DNA of 64,000 bases. Source: Chitinophagales bacterium (GTDB lineage Bacteria > Bacteroidota > Bacteroidia > Chitinophagales > Saprospiraceae). Both the position numbers and the translations under genes were made by a program. A model generated the notes under the pieces. That model saw only the letters and a program-made list of their open reading frames with translations, was not told where the DNA came from and did no database searches. Position 1 is the stretch's first letter. Every line of letters starts with the position of its first letter. This document shows, piece after piece, positions 32,392 to 40,204 of this stretch. The stretch is from positions 390,978-454,977 of the forward strand of contig JAAFJY010000001.1 in assembly GCA_013299105.1 (NCBI GenBank), written 5' to 3'.

Positions 32392-33930
32392 ATGAGAACT
32401 ACCATTCCCTCTGCATTGGTATCTTTGCTTTTATTGTGTGTCAGTTGCATGTCGGCACAAACCCCTCCGAGCGAACGCGAAGAGAAGATGGCCTACGTCC
32501 AAAAATATTGCATCATTGCCGTAAAAGAAATGGAGCGTACGGGCATCCCTGCCAGTATCAAACTGGGCCAGGGTGTACTCGAATCGCGTTGGGGCACGAG
32601 CGACCTGGCGCGTTTGGCCAACAACCATTTTGGCATCAAGTGTGGCTCCGATTGGCAAAACGATGGCTATTACAAGGTAGACGACGATCTGAACGACAAA
32701 GGCGAGCTGATCAAGTCCTGCTTTCGGGTGTATGAAGTGGCAGAAAACTGTTACCGCGACCATTCGGAGTTTTTGATGAATCCGAAAAAAGTAGAGCGTT
32801 ACGGGCCCTTGTTCAAATTGCAAGCTACCGATTACGAAGGCTGGGCGCATGGCTTGAAAAAAGGTGGCTATGCCACCGATCCCAGCTACGCGAACAAGCT
32901 CATCCGTGTAATCGAAGACCTGGAATTGCACCAGTACGACCAGATCAGCTCTGAGCAACTGATCACCATGATCGGCACTTTACCTACCGTGTTGACGCCC
33001 GAAACCAGCGAAAAACCAAAGCCCATTTTGGTTCTCAACAACATCCAATCCTACAACGATGTCAAATTTGTGGTGGCCAATCAGAACCAAACCATGCGGG
33101 ATATTGCCAGTAAAAACTTCGTCTCGCTAAAAGGCGTCGTAAAATACAACGAGCACCTCAGTGGCTTGGACAATCCCCTGAAGGCGGGCACACGGGTATT
33201 TTTACAGCACAAACCCAAAAGTTACCGTGGGCGTGAAAACACCCATAAAGTGCGCAAAAACGAGCGCATGATCGACATTTCGGTCTTGTACGCCATTCGC
33301 CTGGACAAATTGTACCAACGCAACCGCATGACTCCAGGCCAGGAACCCGCAGAAGGGGCAGTGGTCAAAATCAGGGGTGGAATGGCGGATCGAGCGCCAA
33401 AACTGCGCAGCTACACCCCCGACAACCAGCCGCAAGTGTTGCCTACTGTGCCGAATAGCCAGCAAAATCGCCCAGCAGCCCAAAATCCTACACCTGGAGA
33501 AAAGCCAGCAGAAAGAACAACCAGCACCACGCCTGTAAGCCCCAGCACCACGCCTGCTTTATCTACGGTTCCACCCAATACCAGCAAGCCAACCAGCCCG
33601 CGCCCAGAGGAGCAAAAACCTGCTCAACAACCCAACCCTACGACGATTCCTAATCGAGTGTTGGGACTAGAGAATGGTCCCAAAGCCAGCAGCGACCCTT
33701 TTGGCAACAAGGAAACAAAACCAGCCAATAGCAGCACCGCAGCAAATCCTTCCTCCGCAGTGAGCGAAAACAGTGTTCCAGTAACTGCGCCGATGTTTCA
33801 CCTGGTTGCCGAAGGGGATACCCTGGAAACCTTGGCACAAAAGTTCAAAACCAGTGCCGAACTCTTGAAAAAAATCAACAACCTGGGCGGAGATGCCTTG
33901 AAGGTGGGAAGTAAGATTCGGGTGAAGTGA
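32392..33930 (+). CDS. Exported glucosaminidase with C-terminal LysM domain
   Basis: 512 residues. A signal peptide (MRTTIPSALVSLLLLCVSCM, then SAQ) is followed by a glucosaminidase domain, about residues 35-190, with GVLESRWGTSDLARLANNHF, where the glutamate is the family's catalytic acid, and GWAHGLKKGGYATDP. A LysM-like segment lies near residue 240 and a second (FHLVAEGDTLETLAQKFKTS) closes the chain; between them is a proline- and threonine-rich linker of about 120 residues. It probably cleaves the glycan strands of peptidoglycan during growth or division. The start at 32392 is set by the signal peptide; an upstream TTG-initiated extension is unlikely. Confidence 0.88.
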   Translation: MRTTIPSALVSLLLLCVSCMSAQTPPSEREEKMAYVQKYCIIAVKEMERTGIPASIKLGQGVLESRWGTSDLARLANNHFGIKCGSDWQNDGYYKVDDDLNDKGELIKSCFRVYEVAENCYRDHSEFLMNPKKVERYGPLFKLQATDYEGWAHGLKKGGYATDPSYANKLIRVIEDLELHQYDQISSEQLITMIGTLPTVLTPETSEKPKPILVLNNIQSYNDVKFVVANQNQTMRDIASKNFVSLKGVVKYNEHLSGLDNPLKAGTRVFLQHKPKSYRGRENTHKVRKNERMIDISVLYAIRLDKLYQRNRMTPGQEPAEGAVVKIRGGMADRAPKLRSYTPDNQPQVLPTVPNSQQNRPAAQNPTPGEKPAERTTSTTPVSPSTTPALSTVPPNTSKPTSPRPEEQKPAQQPNPTTIPNRVLGLENGPKASSDPFGNKETKPANSSTAANPSSAVSENSVPVTAPMFHLVAEGDTLETLAQKFKTSAELLKKINNLGGDALKVGSKIRVK

Positions 33931-33939
33931 GGTTGTTTT

Positions 33940-33968
33940 GAGTTGAGAAGTTGAGGAGTTGAGAAGAG
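33940..33968. repeat. R5 repeat arm (GTTGAG variant)
   Basis: GAGTTGAGAAGTTGAGGAGT then TGAGAAGAG lies about 10 bp after the glucosaminidase stop. Confidence 0.6.
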
Positions 33969-34039
33969 AGACTTCGGCGAATTTTGCTGTTTTATCGTAC
34001 CTTTAGGCTTACCTTTTACCCGAAAAAACAGCCAGTAGT

Positions 34040-35392
34040 ATGTCACGTTTTCTGTCCTGCCTGGCCTTGATGGCCACACTTTGGCATTGTTCGAATGCCC
34101 AAGACCTCGTAATTTTTGTCAACGTTTCGGTCATTCCGATGAACGACGAGCGCATTTTACCCGATCAAACCGTCGTGGTAAAAGACGGGCGCATTTGGAA
34201 AATGGGGCCTGCTCAACAGCTCAAAGCACCCAAAAAAGCCCAAATCATCGACGGCAAGGGAAAGTTTTTAGTGCCAGGTCTTACTGAAATGCACGCCCAT
34301 ATTCCAACGCCGGATGGCCCCGACGACAGCCAGGTACGCAACACCCTGTTTTTGTACCTCTCGCAAGGTGTGACCACAATCCGGGGCATGTTGGGCGACC
34401 CCTATCATTTGGCCCTCAAAAAACAAGTGGCCTTGGGCAGCATGTTAGGGCCCAGGATTTTCACGTCCAGCCCCTCGCTCAATGGCAATACCATCAAAAC
34501 ACCTGAAGAAGCCCACGAAAAAGTGAGCAAATACAAAAAGGATGGCTACGACTTCTTAAAAATTCACCCCGGAGTGCTGCGCTCGGTTTTCGATGAGGTG
34601 GTCAAAACTGGCCGCGAAGTGGGCATCGGGTTTTCGGGCCATGTACCAGTGGATGTGGGCATCAGCCATGCCTTGGTTTCAAAATACGGCACCATTGACC
34701 ACTTAGATGCATACTTGGATGGCTTGGTTAGCGATTCCTTGCGCAAAGCCATGCCCGATCCTGGCTTTTTTGGCTACAATTATGTGCCTTACGCTGATCC
34801 AAAAGGCATTGCTGCCCTGGCCCAACGCACCAAATTACAAGGTGTAGGCATTGTGCCGACCCAAAGCCTGTTTACCCGATGGTTTTCGCCACAAGACGCT
34901 GGCGCCCTGGCCAACGAGCCCGAAATGCAGTACATGCCCGCCAAAGTCCGCTACCAATGGCGCCAAAGCAAACAGAACCTGACCAGCAACCCGGCTTACA
35001 ATGAAGCCCAATGGCAAAAAATGATTACCCTGCGGCAACAACTGTTGAGGGCCCTTTACCAGGCTGGAGTCCCCATTTTGTTGGGCTCCGATGCACCACA
35101 GGTTTTTAATGTACCCGGCTTTTCACTGCACCACGAAACGGCGTCAATGAAAGAGGCCGGCCTCAGCAATTTTGCCATTTTGCAAAGTGGCACCGCTAAT
35201 CCAGCACAGTTTTTCCAGCAAAGCCAGGATTTTGGCAGCATTGGCATTGGCAAAAGCGCGGACCTGATCCTGTTAGACGGCAATCCATTAGAAAACCTGC
35301 AAAACCTGTGGAAACAAAGTGGAGTGATGCTGCGTGGAAAATGGCTCGACAAGGCCTATATCGCTGCCGAGTTGCGCAAAATCGCCCAGTGA
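34040..35392 (+). CDS. Exported amidohydrolase (imidazolonepropionase/prolidase-like)
   Basis: 450 residues with a signal peptide (MSRFLSCLALMATLWHCSNA). The metal site is built from LVPGLTEMHAHIP (HxH, about residues 80-92), a likely carbamylated lysine in YDFLKIHPGV (about 170), histidines in GFSGHVPVD and TIDHLDAY, and the catalytic aspartate in LLGSDAPQ (about 350). The order is that of secreted amidohydrolases related to imidazolonepropionase and Xaa-Pro dipeptidases. The substrate is unknown; it acts in the periplasm or outside. A likely lipobox is absent. R5 arms flank it on both sides. Confidence 0.85.
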   Translation: MSRFLSCLALMATLWHCSNAQDLVIFVNVSVIPMNDERILPDQTVVVKDGRIWKMGPAQQLKAPKKAQIIDGKGKFLVPGLTEMHAHIPTPDGPDDSQVRNTLFLYLSQGVTTIRGMLGDPYHLALKKQVALGSMLGPRIFTSSPSLNGNTIKTPEEAHEKVSKYKKDGYDFLKIHPGVLRSVFDEVVKTGREVGIGFSGHVPVDVGISHALVSKYGTIDHLDAYLDGLVSDSLRKAMPDPGFFGYNYVPYADPKGIAALAQRTKLQGVGIVPTQSLFTRWFSPQDAGALANEPEMQYMPAKVRYQWRQSKQNLTSNPAYNEAQWQKMITLRQQLLRALYQAGVPILLGSDAPQVFNVPGFSLHHETASMKEAGLSNFAILQSGTANPAQFFQQSQDFGSIGIGKSADLILLDGNPLENLQNLWKQSGVMLRGKWLDKAYIAAELRKIAQ

Positions 35393-35404
35393 ATATTCTC
35401 CAAT

Positions 35405-35431
35405 TGAAGCCCCCTCTTCTCAACCCCTCAA
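35405..35431. repeat. R5 repeat arm
   Basis: GCCCCCTCTTCTCAACCCCT followed by CAACTT lies between the amidohydrolase and the small convergent membrane-protein gene. Confidence 0.6.
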
Positions 35432-35432
35432 C

Positions 35433-35609
35433 TTAATGGTGCGGCCTTTCAATCACCTGAGTTTTTTCGCTGCGGTGAATCACTGGTGCTCCCAGTATTT
35501 TGAGCACCACAGTGACTAGGATAAAAAGCACCACAAAAAAAAGCAACTGTTGCATCGGCGAACGCCTGGCAGGAGAGGGTGCAGGTGGCGGTGTTTGGTT
35601 TCGTGCCAT
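35433..35609 (-). CDS. Small single-span membrane protein
   Basis: 58 residues: a proline-rich start (MARNQTPPPAPSPARRSPMQ), one membrane helix (QLLFFVVLFILVTVVLKIL) and a short polar tail. No family is recognised. The start at 35609 is chosen over a longer frame because the upstream part is not protein-like. A TAACTTCG box at 35624-35631 on the minus strand could be the -7 element. It may be a real small protein, but no conservation test was possible. Confidence 0.55.
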   Translation of the reverse strand: MARNQTPPPAPSPARRSPMQQLLFFVVLFILVTVVLKILGAPVIHRSEKTQVIERPHH

Positions 35610-35800
35610 GAGCTTTTTTGTATCGAAGTTATGTAAAATTTGATGACTTGAAGCTTCGGAAGGCTGGATTTTAGCGCCAAATACCTGGCTGCTGGTGCAC
35701 ACGGGTTAATTTTTTTGACCACTCCCTAATTGTAACACCCCACTCCAAGCCCACAAGTACCGTTGCCTAATCAAGCAGCAAGCGCCAAGTTTTTACAACT

Positions 35801-35808
35801 TATCTTTG
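35801..35808 (+). promoter_or_regulatory. Candidate -7 element of a small RNA
   Basis: TATCTTTG is a perfect TAnnTTTG match about 30 bp before a strong intrinsic terminator on the same strand. No good upstream TTTG is present at the expected distance. Confidence 0.4.
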
Positions 35809-35813
35809 TGATG

Positions 35814-35878
35814 TAGTTTTCTCATAGTATGTTGTCAGTTCCCTCAGCAGAACAAGTTTTGCTGAGGGAATCTTTTTT
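35814..35878 (+). ncRNA. Candidate small RNA of about 65 nt
   Basis: A TATCTTTG promoter-like box is followed within 75 bp by a textbook terminator, with no convincing gene between them. The nearest plus-strand gene ends about 420 bp earlier, beyond a minus-strand gene, so the terminator does not obviously serve it. The transcript would be a short unpaired 5' part plus the terminator hairpin. Expression is not shown; this is inferred from the signals alone. Confidence 0.35.
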
Positions 35879-35879
35879 T
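35839..35879 (+). terminator. Intrinsic terminator (plus strand)
   Basis: TTCCCTCAGCA and TGCTGAGGGAA make a perfect 11-bp stem with a 10-nt loop, followed by TCTTTTTTT. There is no matching run on the other side, so it acts only on plus-strand transcripts, not on mfd. Confidence 0.85.
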
Positions 35880-35984
35880 GACTGAAATGATAACGATGTA
35901 AACTTTTAGGGGCTTCTTCAGCCTCATCCCGTAAATGAAACAAAAATCAAAACTTTTCTGTGGCCTTTAATTTCTTCAGCGCAC

Positions 35985-38900
35985 TTAATCCACCAACTCC
36001 ATCATCACCCCCAGCAATGCCTTGGCTGCCTTCAAACTCGGTACGCCATCCTTCACCAGCATAAAATGTTGGGGAGTTTGCTTGAAAGCCAGACCGTGCT
36101 CCTTGCCCTTGGTGCCTACAAAAGTCAATAGTTTTTGGAAAACCGGACTTTCAAAAAAGGGCGACTGGGGATTTTCTACGAAATAACAGCGCAGTTTTTC
36201 GCCTTTTAGGATTACGCGCTCAAAACCCAGGCGCTTGCAAATCCAACGCAGGCGCAAGCCTTCGTACAGTTCCTTGACTTGCTTGGGAACTTTGCCAAAA
36301 CGGTCTTGCAGGTTGCTGTTGAAAGTATTGATTTGGTCCTCGGTTTCCAAGCGGTCCAGCTCAGTGTAGAGGTTGAGGCGCTCGGAGATATTCTCGACGT
36401 AGGTTTCGGGGATCAGCATTTCCACGTCAGTATCGATGTTGACATCGCGCACATAATCGCGGTTTTTGGCCAGTTCTTCTTTGAAAACCTCCTTGAAATC
36501 GGTCTCTTTCAATTCGATGATCGCTTCCTCCAAGATGCGCTGGTAGGTTTCGTAGCCCACATCCACAATAAACCCACTTTGCTCGCCCCCCAACAGGTTG
36601 CCCGCCCCCCGGATATCGAGGTCGCGCATGGCAATCTGGAAACCACTGCCCAGATCCGAAAACTCTTCGATGGTTTTCAGGCGCTTCCTGGCGTCGGTGG
36701 TGAGGGCCGACAAGGGCGGCGCAAACAAGTAGCAATAAGCCTTTTTATTGGAACGCCCCACCCGGCCCCGCAGCTGGTGCAAGTCGCTCAGGCCAAACAT
36801 GTGGGCATTGTTGATGATCATCGTGTTGGCATTGGGGATGTCGAGCCCCGTTTCCACAATATTGGTACACATGAGCACATCAAACTGGCGGTCGTTGAAG
36901 TCGATCAGGGTTTTTTCCAGCTTGTCGGCCTCCAATTGGCCATGCGCAATGGCAATTTCTACGTCTGGGCACAACTTGCGCACCACCTCGATGTTCGCTC
37001 CAATGTCTTGAATCCTGTTGTGCACAAAAAACACTTGCCCGCCTCGATTGACTTCCTGGTAAATGGCCTCTTTGATCAAATCCTGGTTGAACATCCGCAC
37101 TTCGGTATGGATGGGCTGGCGATCAACGGGCGGGGTGCGGATCACCGATAAGTCGCGGGCGGCCATCAGCGAAAACTGGAGGGTGCGCGGGATCGGGGTA
37201 GCTGTGAGGGTCAGGGTATCGACATTGACCTTGATGCTGCGCAATTTTTCCTTGGCCGCTACGCCAAATTTTTGCTCTTCGTCGATGATCAGCAAACCCA
37301 GGTCTTTGAACTTGGTTTCGGCGCTCAACAAGGCGTGGGTACCTATAATGATGTCAAGTTTGCCCTCGGCCAGGCGTTTGAGGGTTTCCTTGCGCTGGGC
37401 GGCTGATTTGAAGCGGTTCAGGTAGTCGATGTCTACCGAAAATTCGCCCAAACGCTCGCGGAAAGTACGGGCGTGCTGCAAGGCCAGCAGGGTCGTGGGC
37501 ACCAAAATGGCCACTTGTTTGCCGTCCAGAACCGCCTTGAAAGCGGCCCGGATCGCCACCTCGGTTTTGCCAAAACCCACGTCGCCACAGATCAGGCGGT
37601 CCATGGGGTAAGGCTTGAGCATGTCCTCTTTTACGTCGATAGTAGCCTGGGCCTGGTCGGGCGTGTCGATGTGGATGAAGGAAGCCTCCAGCTCGGTTTG
37701 CATGTAATTGTCGGGGGCAAAAGCGAAACCCGGCGAGGCTTTGCGTTGGGCATAGAGCTTGATCAGCTCCGCAGCGATGTCCTTGACCCGTTTTTTGGTG
37801 CGGTTTTTCAGGTTTTTCCAGGCATCCGAGCCGAGTTTGCTCAATTGGGGTACTTCGCCATCTTTGCCTACGTAACGGGCGATTTTGTGCAACGAGTTGA
37901 TGCCCACGTACAGCAAGTCCTTGTTTTTGTAAATCAGGCGCACGCATTCCTGGGTTTGCCCATTCACATTCAAAGATTGCAAGCCCGAAAACTGACCCAC
38001 CCCGTAGTCGATATGGGTCACGTAATCGCCAGTTTGCAGGTCGCGCAACATGCGCATGCTCAGGGCCTGTTCCTGGCTATAGCCCTGCCGCAAACGGTAG
38101 CGGTAGTAACGCTCAAAAATCTGATGATCAGTGTAGCAGACTAGTTTTAACTCCGGGTCGACAAAACCCTCATGCAGGCCGGTTACCAAGGGATAAAAGG
38201 CCACATTGGCCTTCAAATCTTCAAAAATGGCGTAAAAACGCTCGACTTGCTTGGGGTTGTCGGTAAAAATATAGTTGGTAAAGCCTTGTTCAGCATTGAA
38301 CTTCAAGTTTTCGATCAGGCGGTTGAAGTCGCGCCCAAAACTGGGTTGGGCCTGGGCCGAAAATTGAAAGGTGTCTTGAACCTTCTGGGCCCTAAGCGAA
38401 GGATTGAGCAGCAGCAGGGCCTTGTTTTCGAGTTGCGCGAAGGTGGTTTCGTAGTCCACAAAAGCACCTTCACGTAGGATATCCGCCTCCGGGCTTTTGT
38501 CTTGTGAACTGAGCTTGGTGCTGAATTCGTCCAACTTATCCCTGCACTTTTTGAAGCTCGCCTCCATGCTGTCCCAGGCCGCGAACCATACACAGGTGTC
38601 TTCTTTTAAAATCTCAAAAAGGCCTAATTTTTCGCCACTTTCGTAGTGCGAATTGATATTGGGAACGATCGAAACGTGTTCGATGTTTTTGACTGAAAGT
38701 TGGGTCAACGGGTTGAAAGTACGGATGCTCTCCACCTCATCATCAAACAATTCGACGCGGTACGGATAATCGTTGCCATAAGAAAAAATGTCGATGATGC
38801 CTCCGCGCAGCGAGTACTGGCCGGGTTCATACACAAAATCCACCCTGGCAAAACCAAAATCGTTTAGCATGTTGAGGTAAAAATCGAGCTCAAATTTTTC

Positions 38901-39356
38901 GCTTTTTTTGAACTCGATGCGGCTTTTGCTCAAAACCCTGGGGTCCACCACTTTTTCAAACAGGGCTTCCGGGTAGGTGACAATGATTTGGCCTTTTTTG
39001 GCGCGGCTCAGGGCGTCGATCACTTCGGTACGCTCCAAAACCTGGGTGGGATTGAGCGCGCCAAAATTGAGTGGTTGTTTGAAAGAGTCTGGAAAAAAAT
39101 GCAAAGCTTTTGAACCGATCAGGTTGTTCAAATCGTTTTGCCAATAAGCTGCCTCTTCTTTGTTGACCGCCACGAGCACCTGGTCAACCGGATGAGCTGC
39201 AAAAATGCCCTGCGTTACAAAAGAAACTTGCGAGCCCAGCAGGCCATTCACTGCGATGCGGGGGGCCGCGAGCACTTGCAACTGGTTGCTAAGGCGCTGC
39301 ACACGGGAGTCCTGGCGGTAGGCAGCAAGAATTAGTTCGAGGTTTTTCACAGACAT
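35985..39356 (-). CDS. mfd: Transcription-repair coupling factor
   Basis: 1123 residues with the Mfd domain order: a UvrB-like N-terminus (YSLRGGIIDIFSYGNDYPYR near 200), a CarD-type RNA-polymerase-interacting domain (YVTHIDYGVGQFSGL, about 495), a RecG-like helicase (CGDVGFGKTEVAIRAAFKAV near 640, then LLIIDEEQKFGV and TLTATPIPRTL), QLRGRVGRS, and a C-terminal TRCF domain. It frees RNA polymerase stalled at DNA lesions and recruits UvrA. The start MSVKNLELIL at 39356 is chosen; the 140-residue upstream frame overlaps the divergent rhodanese gene in antisense and is not real. A TACCTTCG box lies just upstream on the minus strand. Confidence 0.95.
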   Translation of the reverse strand: MSVKNLELILAAYRQDSRVQRLSNQLQVLAAPRIAVNGLLGSQVSFVTQGIFAAHPVDQVLVAVNKEEAAYWQNDLNNLIGSKALHFFPDSFKQPLNFGALNPTQVLERTEVIDALSRAKKGQIIVTYPEALFEKVVDPRVLSKSRIEFKKSEKFELDFYLNMLNDFGFARVDFVYEPGQYSLRGGIIDIFSYGNDYPYRVELFDDEVESIRTFNPLTQLSVKNIEHVSIVPNINSHYESGEKLGLFEILKEDTCVWFAAWDSMEASFKKCRDKLDEFSTKLSSQDKSPEADILREGAFVDYETTFAQLENKALLLLNPSLRAQKVQDTFQFSAQAQPSFGRDFNRLIENLKFNAEQGFTNYIFTDNPKQVERFYAIFEDLKANVAFYPLVTGLHEGFVDPELKLVCYTDHQIFERYYRYRLRQGYSQEQALSMRMLRDLQTGDYVTHIDYGVGQFSGLQSLNVNGQTQECVRLIYKNKDLLYVGINSLHKIARYVGKDGEVPQLSKLGSDAWKNLKNRTKKRVKDIAAELIKLYAQRKASPGFAFAPDNYMQTELEASFIHIDTPDQAQATIDVKEDMLKPYPMDRLICGDVGFGKTEVAIRAAFKAVLDGKQVAILVPTTLLALQHARTFRERLGEFSVDIDYLNRFKSAAQRKETLKRLAEGKLDIIIGTHALLSAETKFKDLGLLIIDEEQKFGVAAKEKLRSIKVNVDTLTLTATPIPRTLQFSLMAARDLSVIRTPPVDRQPIHTEVRMFNQDLIKEAIYQEVNRGGQVFFVHNRIQDIGANIEVVRKLCPDVEIAIAHGQLEADKLEKTLIDFNDRQFDVLMCTNIVETGLDIPNANTMIINNAHMFGLSDLHQLRGRVGRSNKKAYCYLFAPPLSALTTDARKRLKTIEEFSDLGSGFQIAMRDLDIRGAGNLLGGEQSGFIVDVGYETYQRILEEAIIELKETDFKEVFKEELAKNRDYVRDVNIDTDVEMLIPETYVENISERLNLYTELDRLETEDQINTFNSNLQDRFGKVPKQVKELYEGLRLRWICKRLGFERVILKGEKLRCYFVENPQSPFFESPVFQKLLTFVGTKGKEHGLAFKQTPQHFMLVKDGVPSLKAAKALLGVMMELVD

Positions 39357-39477
39357 ATTTGAGGCGCGAAGGTAAGGGATTCCTTGCTCGAAAAGCTGTT
39401 CTGAAACCAGAAAAGCATACCTTTGGTTGAACGAAAGGTTTGCAAAGACTAAAAAATCGCTGTTTAATCCACCACAC

Positions 39478-39846
39478 ATGAAAACCACACTCTTTTTCAT
39501 CACCTTTTTGGCACTCACGGCTTGCATCCAGGCCCAAAGTGTCAGCAAGCAAGTCATCAACCAGTCGGTGGCTGATTTCAAAAAGACCATCAGCAACAAA
39601 AAGGTACAATTGATCGACGTGCGCCGCCCCGATGAATTTGCGGAAGGAGCCATCGCCGGGGCCAGCAACCTCAACGTGCAGGACGATAGCTTCAAAACCC
39701 TGGCCGCCCAATTGGATCGGAAAAAACCAGTGGCGGTGTATTGTCGATCAGGCGTTCGTGGCACCAAAGCCTCCAATATTTTGGCTGAAATGGGCTTTAA
39801 AAAAATCTACCACCTCGAAGGAGGGTACCTGGCCTGGACCAAGTAG
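39478..39846 (+). CDS. Exported rhodanese-like protein
   Basis: 122 residues with a signal peptide (MKTTLFFITFLALTACIQAQ). The cysteine in LTAC fits a lipobox, so it may be a lipoprotein; cleavage after IQAQ by ordinary signal peptidase is the alternative. The rest is a single rhodanese domain: VQLIDVRRPDEFAEGAIAGA (about 45-64), the active-site loop VYCRSGVRGTKAS with its catalytic cysteine (about 88-100) and a final LEGGYLAWTK. It would transfer or carry sulfane sulfur in the periplasm. A TACCTTTG box at 39418-39425 may be the promoter. The gene is divergent from mfd. Confidence 0.85.
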   Translation: MKTTLFFITFLALTACIQAQSVSKQVINQSVADFKKTISNKKVQLIDVRRPDEFAEGAIAGASNLNVQDDSFKTLAAQLDRKKPVAVYCRSGVRGTKASNILAEMGFKKIYHLEGGYLAWTK

Positions 39847-39884
39847 GATATTAACGTGGGTTCTTTTCCGTTGGGTTTATTTTT

Positions 39885-40172
39885 TTACATACGACAGACA
39901 ACATACGATATACGACATACGATTTGGGGGGCTCGCTCGGAAGACTTGTCGTGTTCATGGGTTTTCGTTTGTACGATTGGGATTTTTTAATTTGAAATTG
40001 ATTAATTCCAGCCTTTAGCAACCGTTTTAGAACCTCTGGGAAGACAGGCGGCTCTTGTGAAAATTCCTCCTGACGAAGACTGATGCAGCACACAGGACTT
40101 GCCTTTGCAAAAATCCACCATGCGAGCCCTTTAAATCATATGTCGTATATTGTCTGTCGTCTATCGTATGTA
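39885..40172. repeat. R6 inverted-repeat element (CATACGAYAGACA type)
   Basis: The left arm ACATACGACAGACAACATAC, then GATATACGACATACGATT and GGGGGGCTC, faces the right arm GAGCCCTTTAAATCATATGT, then CGTATATTGTCTGTCG and TCGTATGT. The arms are about 45 bp and imperfect; the 190-bp interior has no gene. Right-arm-like pieces occur at about 21730-21835 and 63655-63722, and a left-arm-like AT-rich block ending GGGGGCTCGC at 57310-57353. Confidence 0.65.
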
Positions 40173-40204
40173 AATTCGCCCAAGACTTCAAACCACCACT
40201 TTCA

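Noticed and set aside
35831-35887. 18-codon frame MLSVPSAEQVLLRESFFD overlapping the terminator
   Set aside because: It is made by the terminator stem itself; no ribosome-binding context or conservation evidence.
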